Positions 32,729 through 43,693 of a stretch of DNA of 64,000 nucleotides are shown here, piece after piece. How positions within the stretch are numbered: the stretch's first letter is position 1; the number at the start of each line of letters is the position of its first letter. This stretch comes from Cryoendolithus antarcticus (Eukaryota; Ascomycota; Dothideomycetes; Cladosporiales; Cladosporiaceae). The stretch covers positions 434,001 through 498,000 of the forward strand of contig NAJO01000005.1 in the NCBI GenBank assembly GCA_002077065.1, in the 5' to 3' direction. A program made the translations under genes and the position numbers. The notes beneath the pieces are model-generated. The model made no database searches. It saw only the letters and a list, made by a program, of their open reading frames with translations, and was not told the origin of the DNA.

Positions 32729-35412
32729 CTCGTGGTCGGAGGGGGCGTGTCTGCGTCGGCTCTCCTGCGCGTGAGCGGCGGCGGGGTGCTCGGTGGCTAG
32801 AGTGAGGCCTACGGCAGAGGTAGATATGCCAGATGCCAAAGCGCAAAGCTGATACACGTCGTGTCAGTGGTTTCGTCCCTTGCATGGAAGTTCGTGGACT
32901 GTCTCTGATTGGGCACGTGTCGACGAGTGGGAAGTCATACCGTCGGCACTGTAAGCATGTCCAAACTCCCTCTAGCAGAAATGTGCTCTTCGGACACAGC
33001 AACAGCACGTAGATGGGATCATAAGCGTGACAGCGACCCTCCTGCTCGCCATGCACATGTTGGTGTGTAAGAGGGTCTGACCGAGAGCCAAATCTCCCCA
33101 AGCTGTCAACGGCAATGCCCAAAGCCACACACACAAGCGAGAGGGTAGTGACTCGCGCAGGTTCCACGACAAGGAATGACAGACAAGGCCACGGCAGTCT
33201 GGTCCGGTGGCCAGCCGTGCACGGCGCGTATTAGGAAGATTATGGTAATGAGGGGCGGAGGCTACGAGGGCGACCTGAGAATTGACTTCGCCCAAGAAAC
33301 GAGCTCAGGTATGCACGAATCTCCGAGCCAGCCGCACAAATAATGGGCAGACTCGGCGATACATTTCCAATCTCCTCGATCACAACCTCACGTCCTTACT
33401 GAACTGATCAGGCGCTATGTCGCCTATTCGATCTGTTCAGCAGCATTGTACAACTCGGCTTCATGGCCGCACAACGCGTCGCTACCTATCCTCTGCCAAA
33501 TACTCCACCCTCGACCCAGGTTCACATGCAATGCCTGCATTTCGAGCGGGGCTCCGATGCTCTTCGTTTCCTCAGCCCGTCATCATCGTCAGGCGATGGG
33601 TACCTTTGTATTATAGGAAGCAGTGCCCGCAAAAGCATGCCAGGCTTATGGCCACTCACGGGCTGAGACCCAGCTGCGAGGCGACCTGCTAGACATGGCC
33701 ACCCTGGCTCGGCGTTGTTCCACCAGCATCGATATGCCCGCTTGACTTTCCGTCCGTCATACAACGCGTTGCGGCAGATTTTGGTGCCTTGCAGCAAGCA
33801 AATATTCTTCCAATGGTCCGATGACTGCGTTCCTTCCACTGTCCCACCTATATGACACCCCGGTGAGAAACTCGCGTCCGACCAGAAATGGTGTTTACCC
33901 CGAGCTATATTCAATCGCGGGTTAACTCCATGCAAGGCATGGCTCGCCTATGCACGGCGCGGCAGATCTCTAGTTCCCGCCAACTCGGAACGGGCTTCCC
34001 TGACGACCGATGGATGGCGACACCCGGCGACACCGTTTCACGACGCCGTTGGCACTTGTAGCAGCTGTCGTCACACCGCTGGGCGACTCGTTGCGAAAGC
34101 TACACAGGCGTGACTGCATTGGTATCTGGAAGCAGCAAGGGAAGCGGTTGTGCTTCTGTAGCAAAATGGGTTGAGAGCTCCAAGTCCAGTCGCGTGCTTC
34201 ACGCGTTCCGCCTGCCGTCATCTGAAGTGGGCCCTTGTCTCAATGCGGAGGTCGATCATCTCTGTACCTGTAACAAATCACAGTTTGAGTTGCCTCGATG
34301 TGACCAGGTACCCTCAGGCCGTCCAGCTTCGCGAACATTGAAGTTGACATAGGTATGGACGCTTGATACCACTGTCTTGGCTGGTGATATCTCCGCACAC
34401 GTGCAACAAGCATCTCGCGATCTCTCAACTCATCTGGAACATTGCACATCCCCATTTCCGGGCTGACCGCAAACCCCCGATCAGCTTCAAGCCACAGTCT
34501 ACGCCCTAGCAAGCAAACCCAGTCACCACATGTGAGACACGCAACAAGCCGCTCCCCGAGTATGTCCAGCTAACGGCAGTCCCCCGATACTCGATAGCTC
34601 ACCAAGGATCGTGATCCTCCTGCACAGCTTCCGTCTACGGCCCCAAGCCTTTCGTAAGACGGGCGCAGTAGCTCCAAAGCCACAGTTTGCAGAAGTTGAA
34701 GCGAGAGCAGCGTTGTGGGCTTTTTGGTGGGGTACAAGCTGCCTTGGCTGCGCAGCGCGAACTCTCCTCTCTCGCGTGATGGATGTGGCTGTGCTAGATG
34801 GTTGTTTTCGGCGAGGTGATTTCACGGGAGACCCGATGTAGCCATAGCACCCTCGGCACGGTCATGCCTAGTACTGCGATTTGATTAATCGCGATAATGA
34901 GCGTTAGCCAACGCGCCCGGTAGACGACAAACTGAGGTCAAAGTAAGGTCCAGGCAACCCCGAATGCTCCATCCTTGTAAGTCGTCGCTACGATTGAAAC
35001 CTTCGCTGCTCGGAACGTCTGGAAACTTATATGCTCCTTCGGTCGCACCCTAGACAGCGGCAACGATAAGTGGTCGCGGGTATACCCATCGCAAAAGCTG
35101 CACTGTCTACCGATCGTCAAGCTAGAGCGAGTTGAGGTTCGGGAAGCATTGGAAACATGACATGAGGATCTTCAGACTGTTGGGACAGCCGAGGCATGAG
35201 GAGTGCAAATATCAAAGCTGTCATCTGGTGCGCAGCGTCTAGCGTCGTGGAACCGTGTGGCCAACCAAAATCCGATCTCTGAGGTCACAGATCCGATCGT
35301 AGGGGGATGCTCACAGCCTACGAGCTGTATCTAATATCAAGGCCATGCTCCCTCACCAGTCCGTTGGCATCAGCCTCCACAGAGCTGCTGTGCAAATGTT
35401 CGCCATTTCCGC
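32729..35412. other. 2.7-kb stretch with no recognisable gene
   Basis: The longest gap in the window. Frames of 60-180 codons occur on both strands, but none has family motifs, clear splice-linked neighbours or membrane segments. Base composition looks ordinary, not AT-rich as in RIP-damaged repeats. I saw no terminal repeats or reverse-transcriptase or transposase motifs. It may hold long leaders, a non-coding RNA or a fast-evolving small gene. Confidence 0.45.
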
Positions 35413-36179
35413 TCAACTCACAACAACCTCGAGTCCTTCTTCTTCTGCCGCCCGGAGAACATAAGCTCTCACTTTCGCATCCGGCGCGAGATCGATTGCT
35501 AGCTTCCCCGACGCATCTCTCTTGTCCGTCACAGCACCAGCTTGTAAGAGCGCCAATGCTGCCGCACCATGACCTTCTGCAATACTGTGATGAAGCGCCG
35601 TGGATCCGTCAATATCCGTCGCATCAACTGGGCTCCTCTGCTCGAGTAGCAGCTTGATGATGGGCACATTGCCCACTGCTGCTGCCCTATGTAGAGGCAG
35701 TTGTCCACGCTTGTCTTTCACTCTTGCGCTGGCCTTGTGTGCAATCAGCTTCCGAGCCGTGTCGAGGTTTTCCTTGGAGGCCGTGAAGTGTAGGGCAGTC
35801 TGCCCGTTGTTGGTCTTGACATCCACGTCTGCACCTTTCGATAACAGAAAGTCCACGAGTGTGTCGCCATGCTTGATGCTTGACGCCATCATCAAGGCCG
35901 TCCATCCAGCGCCATCTTGGGCATCTATCTCTACACCCTTGCGTTCGCAGAGAAGCTGGACGATGTCGAGGCGACTGTAGCTTGTTGCCCAGTGCAGTGG
36001 AAGGCGGTCGTCATCGTCGCGAAGGGAGATGAGTTTAGGATCCGCGTTGAGGAGTGATTCGACGAGGTTGGCTGATTTCGTCAGCAGTGTGCAAATATGC
36101 AGGGTATATGAGACGGACTTTGCCCTTCTCGAGAAGCAGCATGGATGGCGTACTTCGATTGTTGATCGTCAGACGTCAT
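35413..36179 (-). CDS. NAS6: Gankyrin-type ankyrin-repeat proteasome assembly chaperone
   Basis: Homologue of yeast Nas6 / human PSMD10, which binds the Rpt3 ATPase during assembly of the 26S proteasome regulatory particle. Exons 36179-36119 and 36071-35413, with a 47-bp intron (GTCCGT ... GCTGACGAAATCAG), encode 239 residues. The spliced N-terminus reads MTSDDQQSKYAIHAASREGQ then TNLVESLLNADPKL, the family-typical opening. Six to seven ankyrin repeats fill the protein, with clear cores DRLPLHWATSYSRLDIVQLL, NGQTALHFTASKENLDTARKL, RGQLPLHRAAAVGNVPIIKLL and GSTALHHSIAEGHGAAALALL. No extra domains are present. Length is close to the family norm (about 230). Confidence 0.88.
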
Positions 36180-36337
36180 GGTGTTGTGCGGTATTCAGTT
36201 TTGATCTCAAGCGCGTTGTAGACATGCATGACGTAGGCTTCAACTTTCCTCGCGTTCTCTCGGTTCACCTTCCTGTAAAGACGTCCAAGTGGTAGATGCA
36301 AATGTGTGCGAGGAATGATTTATGTCCTCCTTCATCG

Positions 36338-39300
36338 TTACCGCTTTTCAGTCCTAGCCGGCACCCACACCGCCAGTCCTTTCTGTGCATCGAGCTTCAC
36401 TCCCTGGCCAGCTGACTGCACCCGCAAGGTCTTCTGATAGTACGAGTCCACCACTTGCAGACTTGGGTAGATCCAATGACCTGGCCCACCAAGTCCCTTC
36501 ACCACATCGCCTGCGCCATGTACTAGCAGATGATACTCGATCCGGTGTCTGCTTAGCGGAGCCAGGCTCAGAGCTCGATGTTTGGGTCCCGAGAATGCAA
36601 AGTCATCATTTGCCTCGAGGGTGATGGCAAAGGTCAGGAAGTGGCTGGAGGGGTTCTCGAGATGATACTGCAACACGACATTGGCGTCGGTGTCGCCAGT
36701 AACTGCGCCTACGCACAGGGCTCGAGGCTCGGACGTAGACAACGTCAGTCGCGGGATCGGAACGAGCGCTGACGAAATCGTATCGTTGCCCTGGCGTCGC
36801 CATGTCAGCTCGAGGGACAACTCGACAGCTGTCGGCCCGCGATCGTCGAGTGACGTTTTTCGTGTCAGGAGTTGGAAGGCCCGCTCAAACACGCCCTGAG
36901 GACTAAGCGTGACTTGACCCAGCCCATCCATGGCAATGATTTGGCATGAAGCATCATCGGCAATATGGTCAACGATCACTTTGGCAGATTCAATCAAGAT
37001 CGGGGAGTCTGCCAATGAGCGCAATTTACTACCCACTCGCCATAGATGCGGCACTCCTTCAGGTGACTCTTGCGCAGAAGGAGAGGTGAAGTAGCTCGGC
37101 CAGGGATCTGCATGCAAAGATGGGCTCAGTGTGAACTTGGCCGCGAACATCGTTGCGAATACGATTTCGAGCGTGAAGGTCCTCTTCAAGGCCGCGAAAG
37201 GCTCACCAGCCAAAGTGTAGTCCGCATCGAGGGTGATAGTATGCGTCGCAGCGTCGAGCGGCGCATGGACATCAAGCTTGAGCAGCACACTGTCATCCGG
37301 ATGAAGCTCTTGCAAGGGACAGAGATCAACTTGTGACCCGCCTGTCTCCCATCGAGTAGAAAGCATAGTGTCCTCAGATTCGTCATGAGTTTGCCGAATC
37401 GATCCGGTTACCATCTGGGCTTCATCGTTCGTCACCCTGATTGTAAGCGTGCACTGTTCGCCCACATAGTATTGGCTGCGCAGATCGACAACCGCTATGC
37501 GAAGCTTGGGAGGCTTCGGCAGCACAGTGACGACTGTCGTTTCGTGGTGATTCAGACCCCGTCTGATTCTATTACCGTCATCATCGTGTAGCCAATACTT
37601 CGCTTGCAGATGCTCAATATCATTCAGCGCGTGCTTCAGTTGGAATCGATCAGTCTTGATAGACAGTGCAATCTCTTTCAATCGGTACTCTCGCGCTTCT
37701 CGGAACACTAGGGTAAAGTTCATCGTAGACGCTTGACCAGGTCGAAGTTCCAAGTTGCAATTGCCCAGCAGATTTCCATCCCTTTCTTGCAGGGTTACGG
37801 CTGTGATACTAAATGCAGCGTCGTCTGCTGTGTGCACAAGATCGATTGGCCGGTGAGATCCGATTCTGAGTGAGATATTTGACAGTGTCACCGTTGCTGC
37901 TCGCGCACTACTAGGCAAACTTATTGTGATTTGACAACTCATTGAATCTCCGACGAAGGTCTCGCTTTCGGCGAATGCGAAAGAGACCGCGATGGGGCAG
38001 TCGCGTTGCTGATCAGTGTAGTCAGCGACAGTGATGCCTCCTCTCACGCCGACCTCATCGATGCAGTGCGTGAAGTCCGCCTGGGATCCCGGCGTGAGTC
38101 TTGTCGGATCATTCAATGATTCCCATGTTGTAGCAAGAACAATCTCGGAGTCTCCTACCGCTTGCGCAGCCTGCTTTAGTAGAGGAATGACTTCACCGAA
38201 AAGCAGCCAATGATCTTGCCGCCAGTACGATACGTTGTAAAGAGGTGACAACACTTCCAATACTTCGGCATACCTCTCGGCGCATGATAGATCTCGTGCA
38301 AGTGCCAGCATCACTTCGGCAGCTAGCCGAGCTTGGCCGTGCGCAGCGAGCTCTTGAGCAGACGCTCTCGACAGCTCACTAAGGCTAGAGATGTGACCAG
38401 CATGAGCTTCGCCAGAGAGGACATATTCTTCATCGGGCTCGGGTACGAGATAACAGTCATAGGTATTGGATCGCCCAACGAGTGCGGACGCTGGCGACTG
38501 TCCAGGCGGAAGTCGATCCTCCTCGGGTATCTTGAGCGCTCTTTGCCAACGCAATCTAGTCGCGCTCGTCGCAAGTCTGAGCCAATATCCAGCATGATGC
38601 AACATGAGAAAGGGAGGTGTACGGTCCATTGAAGCGTAGGTCCGCTCAGGTGGCGCATAAGTCAGTGGAACAATGATTTCCGATGAATCTTCGATGGACT
38701 GCTTCATTGACTGCTTGAGTGCAGGCAAGTCGGCTCTTTGTACTAGCTTTGACATGGTTTTGGCCCAACGGCTCTCCCAAGCCGCCCAGCTGTACGTCTG
38801 CGAGCCCTTGCCACGTCGATCAATGAGATCCTGCATTCGTACTCTGTAATTGGACCACGACTGTACAGCGCCCGATGTTAGACTATTCCACAATTGACAT
38901 CGCACGACGCGGAGTGCGATTGCATCGCTCAAAAGCCTGGCTTCATCGAAGCGCGGAGACCAACTGGGCGTGGTTTCGAATGGCCCTTCAACGTTGAACA
39001 AGTCTTCGATGGCTTGCGAATAGTGGCGCTCTGCTACATCCATCTCTGACCTAAATTCTGCGAAGACCCCAAGTTTCACCTCGTATCGGGCGTTCCATGA
39101 AATACTTGACAATGCTTGTGGCCCACCTTTCGACGTAGCCACGTTTGATACAGGTACAGAGCTTCGAGCCTTCTTCCGCCTTGCGTGCTTCGTAAGATCC
39201 CTGTAGTACTCGACGCTCACTGGCTGCAAGGTGTTGAAGATTCCGTGCACGAAAGTACTCACTTCAGCCGCCGAAGACATCGGAGGCTGGAAAAACAGTC

Positions 39301-40041
39301 CGGTTTTTGAGTCGAGGCTTGTCGTCCGCCGAATACTCGTCAGACGATCCTCTATTTCTGGAGCACGCACTATGCTCTTCTCACTTAGTAGTACTGCTGC
39401 GAATTTCGTTTTACAGCCGGAGCGTAGTAGCGCAGCCCGTACAGCATTGATGTCTGAGATGATGGTATCGTCAACGGACGAGCCTTCGCTCTTAGACATC
39501 TCGAAGAAAGCAATGACGAGACACGGCACGTGGTCTTGATGTTTTGCGAGCCACATCGGAGTGATGATGCCATCTGGGTATAATGGTGAGCCAGGCGAGA
39601 GCGGTGACAATGTCGAGTGTAGCTCCATATGCTTGCTCGGACTAATTTGTTGATTGGCTTCGTCAGGTGACTGTGGTGGAGGAGCCGCTTTGCGAGGGGC
39701 GAGAGTCCATGTCTGGTCATGTCAGTCAGGCTTACACGTCGTTAGCAAAGAGCATGCTTACCTACCCGCCCTACTGATCGCATACGATACTTCATGGTTG
39801 CCGCTGGACCAGGTAATGCAGTAGCGTTCCATGCTGCCTGTGTGCCATCCAGAGCGAGGAAATGTTGCGCCAGATGGCGCGCTCGCTCACTGTCACATTG
39901 GGGAGACTGTATATGCAGTCTCGTGCCACTCTCCTGCCGCTGCGCTGTGGAGGATCCGTCATCAAGACTGTCAGGCGACAGCCCAAGCAGTAGCACCAGG
40001 GGCAGATTATGCTTCGTGTAGGAGGGAGGGTAGTCCTCCAT
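36338..40041 (-). CDS. TRAPPC11: TRAPP complex subunit 11 (foie gras / Gryzun domains)
   Basis: Large subunit of a TRAPP tethering/GEF complex acting on Ypt1/Rab1-type GTPases in ER-Golgi traffic and autophagy. Exons 40041-39766 and 39712-36338, intron 53 bp, encode 1,216 residues. The donor is GTAGGT after MRSVGR; a GTAAGC 4 bp downstream would break the frame. The N-terminus is MEDYPPSYTKHNLPLVLLLG. The foie-gras region includes SWNARYEVKLGVFAEFRSEM and HYSQAIEDLF, then YWLRLATSATRLRWQRAL and helical repeats (AEVMLALARDLSCAERYAEVLEVL). The C-terminal half is beta-rich Gryzun-type (YVGEQCTLTIRVTNDE, LTLSTSEPRALCVGAV). It shares a 376-bp divergent promoter with RIC1. Confidence 0.9.
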
Positions 40042-40417
40042 CGCGTCTCAAACTCAGGATCTAGTCTGTATCATTGCGATGACCTAGCTTAGCATAGCTG
40101 CCGTACGTTTGCAGCCACGTGGTCTTTCGAACATAAGCAGCGGACGCTGTACATGGCACAACAGCGAATCTTGTTATTCAATCGAGTCCAAGGGTCGTGA
40201 GCGAACGCCGGCTACGCGCACGGGGCACACACATCTGCACTTCGAAACACTGTCTTCTTGCAATCAACGTGACAGTTATAACCTCGGTCGGCGATCATCG
40301 CGACTGCTGACTAGATCTGCTTCATGTTTAGCAACGTATGGCTCGAGTCCGCGGCAGTCGGGAGTGCACGACAGGCGCTGAACCCCTAAGAGCGCTTGAC
40401 CTGCCCCAGTGTTGGCA
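40042..40417. promoter_or_regulatory. Shared divergent promoter of TRAPPC11 and RIC1
   Basis: 376 bp separates the two start codons. I see no TATA-like box or repeated motif that would assign the halves. Confidence 0.45.
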
Positions 40418-43400
40418 ATGTACTGGCCGATCGGCTCGCCGAAAGCATACTCCCTATCTAAGGATGCTAGCAACGCCCCGGTGACTCCTTCTGAAGACGG
40501 TGGATCATCGACGCAGGCTTCTGATCAGCAGGGTGCCAGTTTGTCGCCAGTTGAAACCATCAAGCGGCGCAGCGACCCCGGATCAGCACTGAATGGCGAT
40601 GGTCCCATTCTCACTAATGGACACTCGACTGTCAAAGATACTGTAGGAGTTGACAAGATCCTCGCCTTCAACTCGTCACGATCAGGTAGCCTTTTCGTCA
40701 CAATCACAGCATCGAGCCTGACTGCTTGGCAAACCAGACCAACAGTCGCACTCGCCACTATCCTCCGCTCACCGCACTCACTGAAGACGTATGGCTCTAG
40801 CTGCAGCTTGACATTGCGGCCCGATGGCCTGATTGCTATTGTGCAGACGCAGCTGGGATATCTCATCACGTACTCCCTTTCGAACGATGCAAACACCAGG
40901 GTATATCACACGCAGTCCGCAAACGCTCAATACACCCGGAATGGCAGCGCCCACGCCTCTGAAGTGCGTCTCCTGGGCCTGGCCGGACTCGAAGCTGCGG
41001 GGTGCGAGGGTCAGGGCATTGTTGAAGTCAATGTGCAATTCCGCATGGCCATCAAGATCGATGCTGGCATAACCACAGCACTCGCACTTGACGAGGATCT
41101 AGTCGTGGCCACCGCCCAGCCTGCCGCTGTTCAATCTATACAGTGGAACTCCCAAAATGGGCGTCCAAGTACCAGCACTGAGCTCGTTTCTCGATTGCCT
41201 TGGATCGTTGAGCAAGCTACGATCATCGAGCTTGTGCATGACCGTCCGATGAGCCTCTCAACTTGGGTGACCAGTGACGGTCGAGCATATGCTGTTCGGC
41301 GCATAGCCGCCACACCCAAGGAAAGCCCAGGAGCTCCAACTAGCTTTCGAGGATTCTGCTTTCACGAACCACCGTCATCCATTGAGCATGCTGTCAAAGT
41401 TGCCGTCAACGCAAGGTTCTCACTCATAGCTGTCGGATGTAGCGATGGTACTATTGTCTGTTATGTGGTGAAGGACTATGTCGGCAACGTGCCCGTCTCG
41501 CATCGCCTTGCACCAATCACATCCTCAGAGAAGTCGGGTAGCATCACGACGCTACTGTATAGCCCAGATGGATATTGCCTCTTCGCGGGCTACGAACATG
41601 GCTGGGCAATGTGGAGTGTGTACGGCAAACCAGGTGGCACTTCATTCAGTAGCGACCGCAACGTCGCAGACGCCAATGAGGAGCATTGGCCTACGGGCGT
41701 TCGGAATGCATTCTGGTGCGGTGGAGGGTCTGAGCTCGCTATCCTCGACAATCACGGCAACTGCATCTGGATGCTGGATATGGCTCGCAGTGCAGCCGTC
41801 GGCTGCTGCGCACCTCCCAATATTGCCCGTAGCATGTTCGTTTCGAGCAACAGCGTCATGATGTATCTCGGACACAGTGTCACCGACTTGACAGCGCTAA
41901 CGTCACACGCAAGTCTTTGGCAGACGGTGCAGTTACCCAGCCGATACCTTGGTGCGCAGTGGCCGATCAAGTGTGCTGTGATTTCTGCAGATGGGAGGTA
42001 CGTGGCAGTCGCCGGACGTCGAGGTTTGGCGCACTATAGCATGATAAGTGGACGCTGGAGGACGTTCGAGGACCCAGCACACGAGAACGAGTTTACAGTC
42101 AGAGGCGGCATGTGCTGGTATCAACACATGCTTACAGCCTCGGTGGAGAGCAACGGAAAGCATCAAGTCAGACTGTATTCCCGAGAGAAGGCTCTGGACC
42201 TGTCCCATATCTTACATACAGAGGAACTCTCGGCCCCAGTCATATCAATGACCGTTTCCGGCACCGACTCTTTACTCGTCTACACGTATGACAACGAATT
42301 GTTGCACTACATCATCACACCAGCGGGTTCGGGATGTAAGCTCATCCAGGTTGGACAGATTGGGTTCCATGGAGTGATCCGGGCTCCGCCTCGAGTGCGG
42401 ACTATCAGCTGGCTACTGCCGGAGGAGCAGCTTGAGCATGGCGATCCGTCACAGGATGTTGCAACGGCGTCGGTACTTTTCCTCGTAGACGGCAAATTGG
42501 TCCTACTCCAGCCGTCGACGAACGAGCTTGGTGAGCTCAAGTATGACATGCGAGTGATCGCACAGAACGTCGAGTATTTCATGCTTATGCGCGACCAGCC
42601 AGCGACGGCCGCCGCACTTGCTCACGGAGCCTCCGGATCACGCACTCCAACAGGCCTCAATTTGGATCAACACCTTGGCCATAGTCTCCGAGATTCCTTG
42701 TGGTACTTTGACGGTACAGCGCTTCACCTTTGGCATGATGTGCAAGATGTCCTCGCAAGCGCTCCAGCGGATCTTGGCCGTGATTTGCCTCCCATAGTCC
42801 GCATACCCGTGGACTTCTATCCTCTCACGGCTCTTGTATCAAAAGGCATCATGCATGGTATCGAAGCCGATTTGGTCCAGCGCAAAGACATCGATTTCTC
42901 CCTCTTCCGCGCCAGTCCTCGCACTCAGCTCTTCATACCTCATATTCTGCGTCATCATCTCAGCGAGTATAATTCTCCGGCCGCCCTGCATTTAGCAGAT
43001 TCGTACAAGAAGCTCCCATATCTATCACATGCACTCGAGGTCCTGCTTCACGACGTCCTGGATACCGAAGTCGACCAACCACCGGATCCGCCAGAGACTG
43101 CATTGCTGCCCACAGTTGTGTCGTTCCTATCGTCCTTTCCATCATACCTAGACATTGTTGTGAATTGCACTCGCAAAACCGAGCTTCGCAGCTGGCGCAC
43201 ACTGTTCGCTGATCTGCCGCCGGTTCAATCGCTTTTCGAGCAGTCCCTTACGGCTGGGAAGCTCAAAACGGCCGCAGGATACCTCCTTGTCATGCATGCC
43301 TTTTCATCCGAGACATTTGGAGTGCATGACTTCGCGAGACTATTTGTTCTGGCGGGTCAAGCGCAGGACTGGGAGTTGTGTAAGGAGCTTGCCAGGTTCT

Positions 43401-43579
43401 TAGTAGGTATAGATGCAAGTGGGAAGACTCTTAAGGACGCATTGGCTGCTGCGGACTTGCGAGGAGCAATAGCAGGAAGCACGAGGACGCCAGTCCTGCC
43501 TGCGAGTCGCAGTCGTCACACCGGCGGCAATGGAGTGGGTCAGGCAGACTACTTCTCGTTGGCGCAGCGACTGGCTTAG
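40418..43579 (+). CDS. RIC1: RIC1, subunit of the Ric1-Rgp1 GEF for Ypt6/Rab6
   Basis: Subunit of the nucleotide exchange factor that activates Ypt6/Rab6 at the Golgi for retrograde transport. Single exon, 1,053 residues from the ATG at 40418. MYWPIGSPKAYSL is the hallmark N-terminus of fungal Ric1. The first two thirds form WD40/beta-propeller-like repeats (SLTLRPDGLIAIVQTQLGYL, ARFSLIAVGCSDGTIVCYVV, GSITTLLYSPDGYCLFAGYE, SADGRYVAVAGRRGLAHYSM). The C-terminal Ric1 helical domain includes GIMHGIEADLVQRKDIDFSL, PHILRHHLSEYNSPAALHLA and LSHALEVLLHDVLD. Convergent with the transcription-factor-like gene, 114 bp apart. Confidence 0.95.
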   Translation: MYWPIGSPKAYSLSKDASNAPVTPSEDGGSSTQASDQQGASLSPVETIKRRSDPGSALNGDGPILTNGHSTVKDTVGVDKILAFNSSRSGSLFVTITASSLTAWQTRPTVALATILRSPHSLKTYGSSCSLTLRPDGLIAIVQTQLGYLITYSLSNDANTRVYHTQSANAQYTRNGSAHASEVRLLGLAGLEAAGCEGQGIVEVNVQFRMAIKIDAGITTALALDEDLVVATAQPAAVQSIQWNSQNGRPSTSTELVSRLPWIVEQATIIELVHDRPMSLSTWVTSDGRAYAVRRIAATPKESPGAPTSFRGFCFHEPPSSIEHAVKVAVNARFSLIAVGCSDGTIVCYVVKDYVGNVPVSHRLAPITSSEKSGSITTLLYSPDGYCLFAGYEHGWAMWSVYGKPGGTSFSSDRNVADANEEHWPTGVRNAFWCGGGSELAILDNHGNCIWMLDMARSAAVGCCAPPNIARSMFVSSNSVMMYLGHSVTDLTALTSHASLWQTVQLPSRYLGAQWPIKCAVISADGRYVAVAGRRGLAHYSMISGRWRTFEDPAHENEFTVRGGMCWYQHMLTASVESNGKHQVRLYSREKALDLSHILHTEELSAPVISMTVSGTDSLLVYTYDNELLHYIITPAGSGCKLIQVGQIGFHGVIRAPPRVRTISWLLPEEQLEHGDPSQDVATASVLFLVDGKLVLLQPSTNELGELKYDMRVIAQNVEYFMLMRDQPATAAALAHGASGSRTPTGLNLDQHLGHSLRDSLWYFDGTALHLWHDVQDVLASAPADLGRDLPPIVRIPVDFYPLTALVSKGIMHGIEADLVQRKDIDFSLFRASPRTQLFIPHILRHHLSEYNSPAALHLADSYKKLPYLSHALEVLLHDVLDTEVDQPPDPPETALLPTVVSFLSSFPSYLDIVVNCTRKTELRSWRTLFADLPPVQSLFEQSLTAGKLKTAAGYLLVMHAFSSETFGVHDFARLFVLAGQAQDWELCKELARFLVGIDASGKTLKDALAAADLRGAIAGSTRTPVLPASRSRHTGGNGVGQADYFSLAQRLA

Positions 43580-43693
43580 GCTCTCGCCGATTGTGCGTGC
43601 GTCAGCACCGATCCAGAACGCTGCATCCTCTTGCAAGCGATCGGTGATATATGCTTCACACGTCTGCACTAGACAATGACACCTGCAGCGGCT

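Noticed and set aside
33417..33935. Overlapping 91- and 137-codon frames in the long gap
   Set aside because: No family resemblance, no good splice partners and no signal or membrane segments; considered chance frames.
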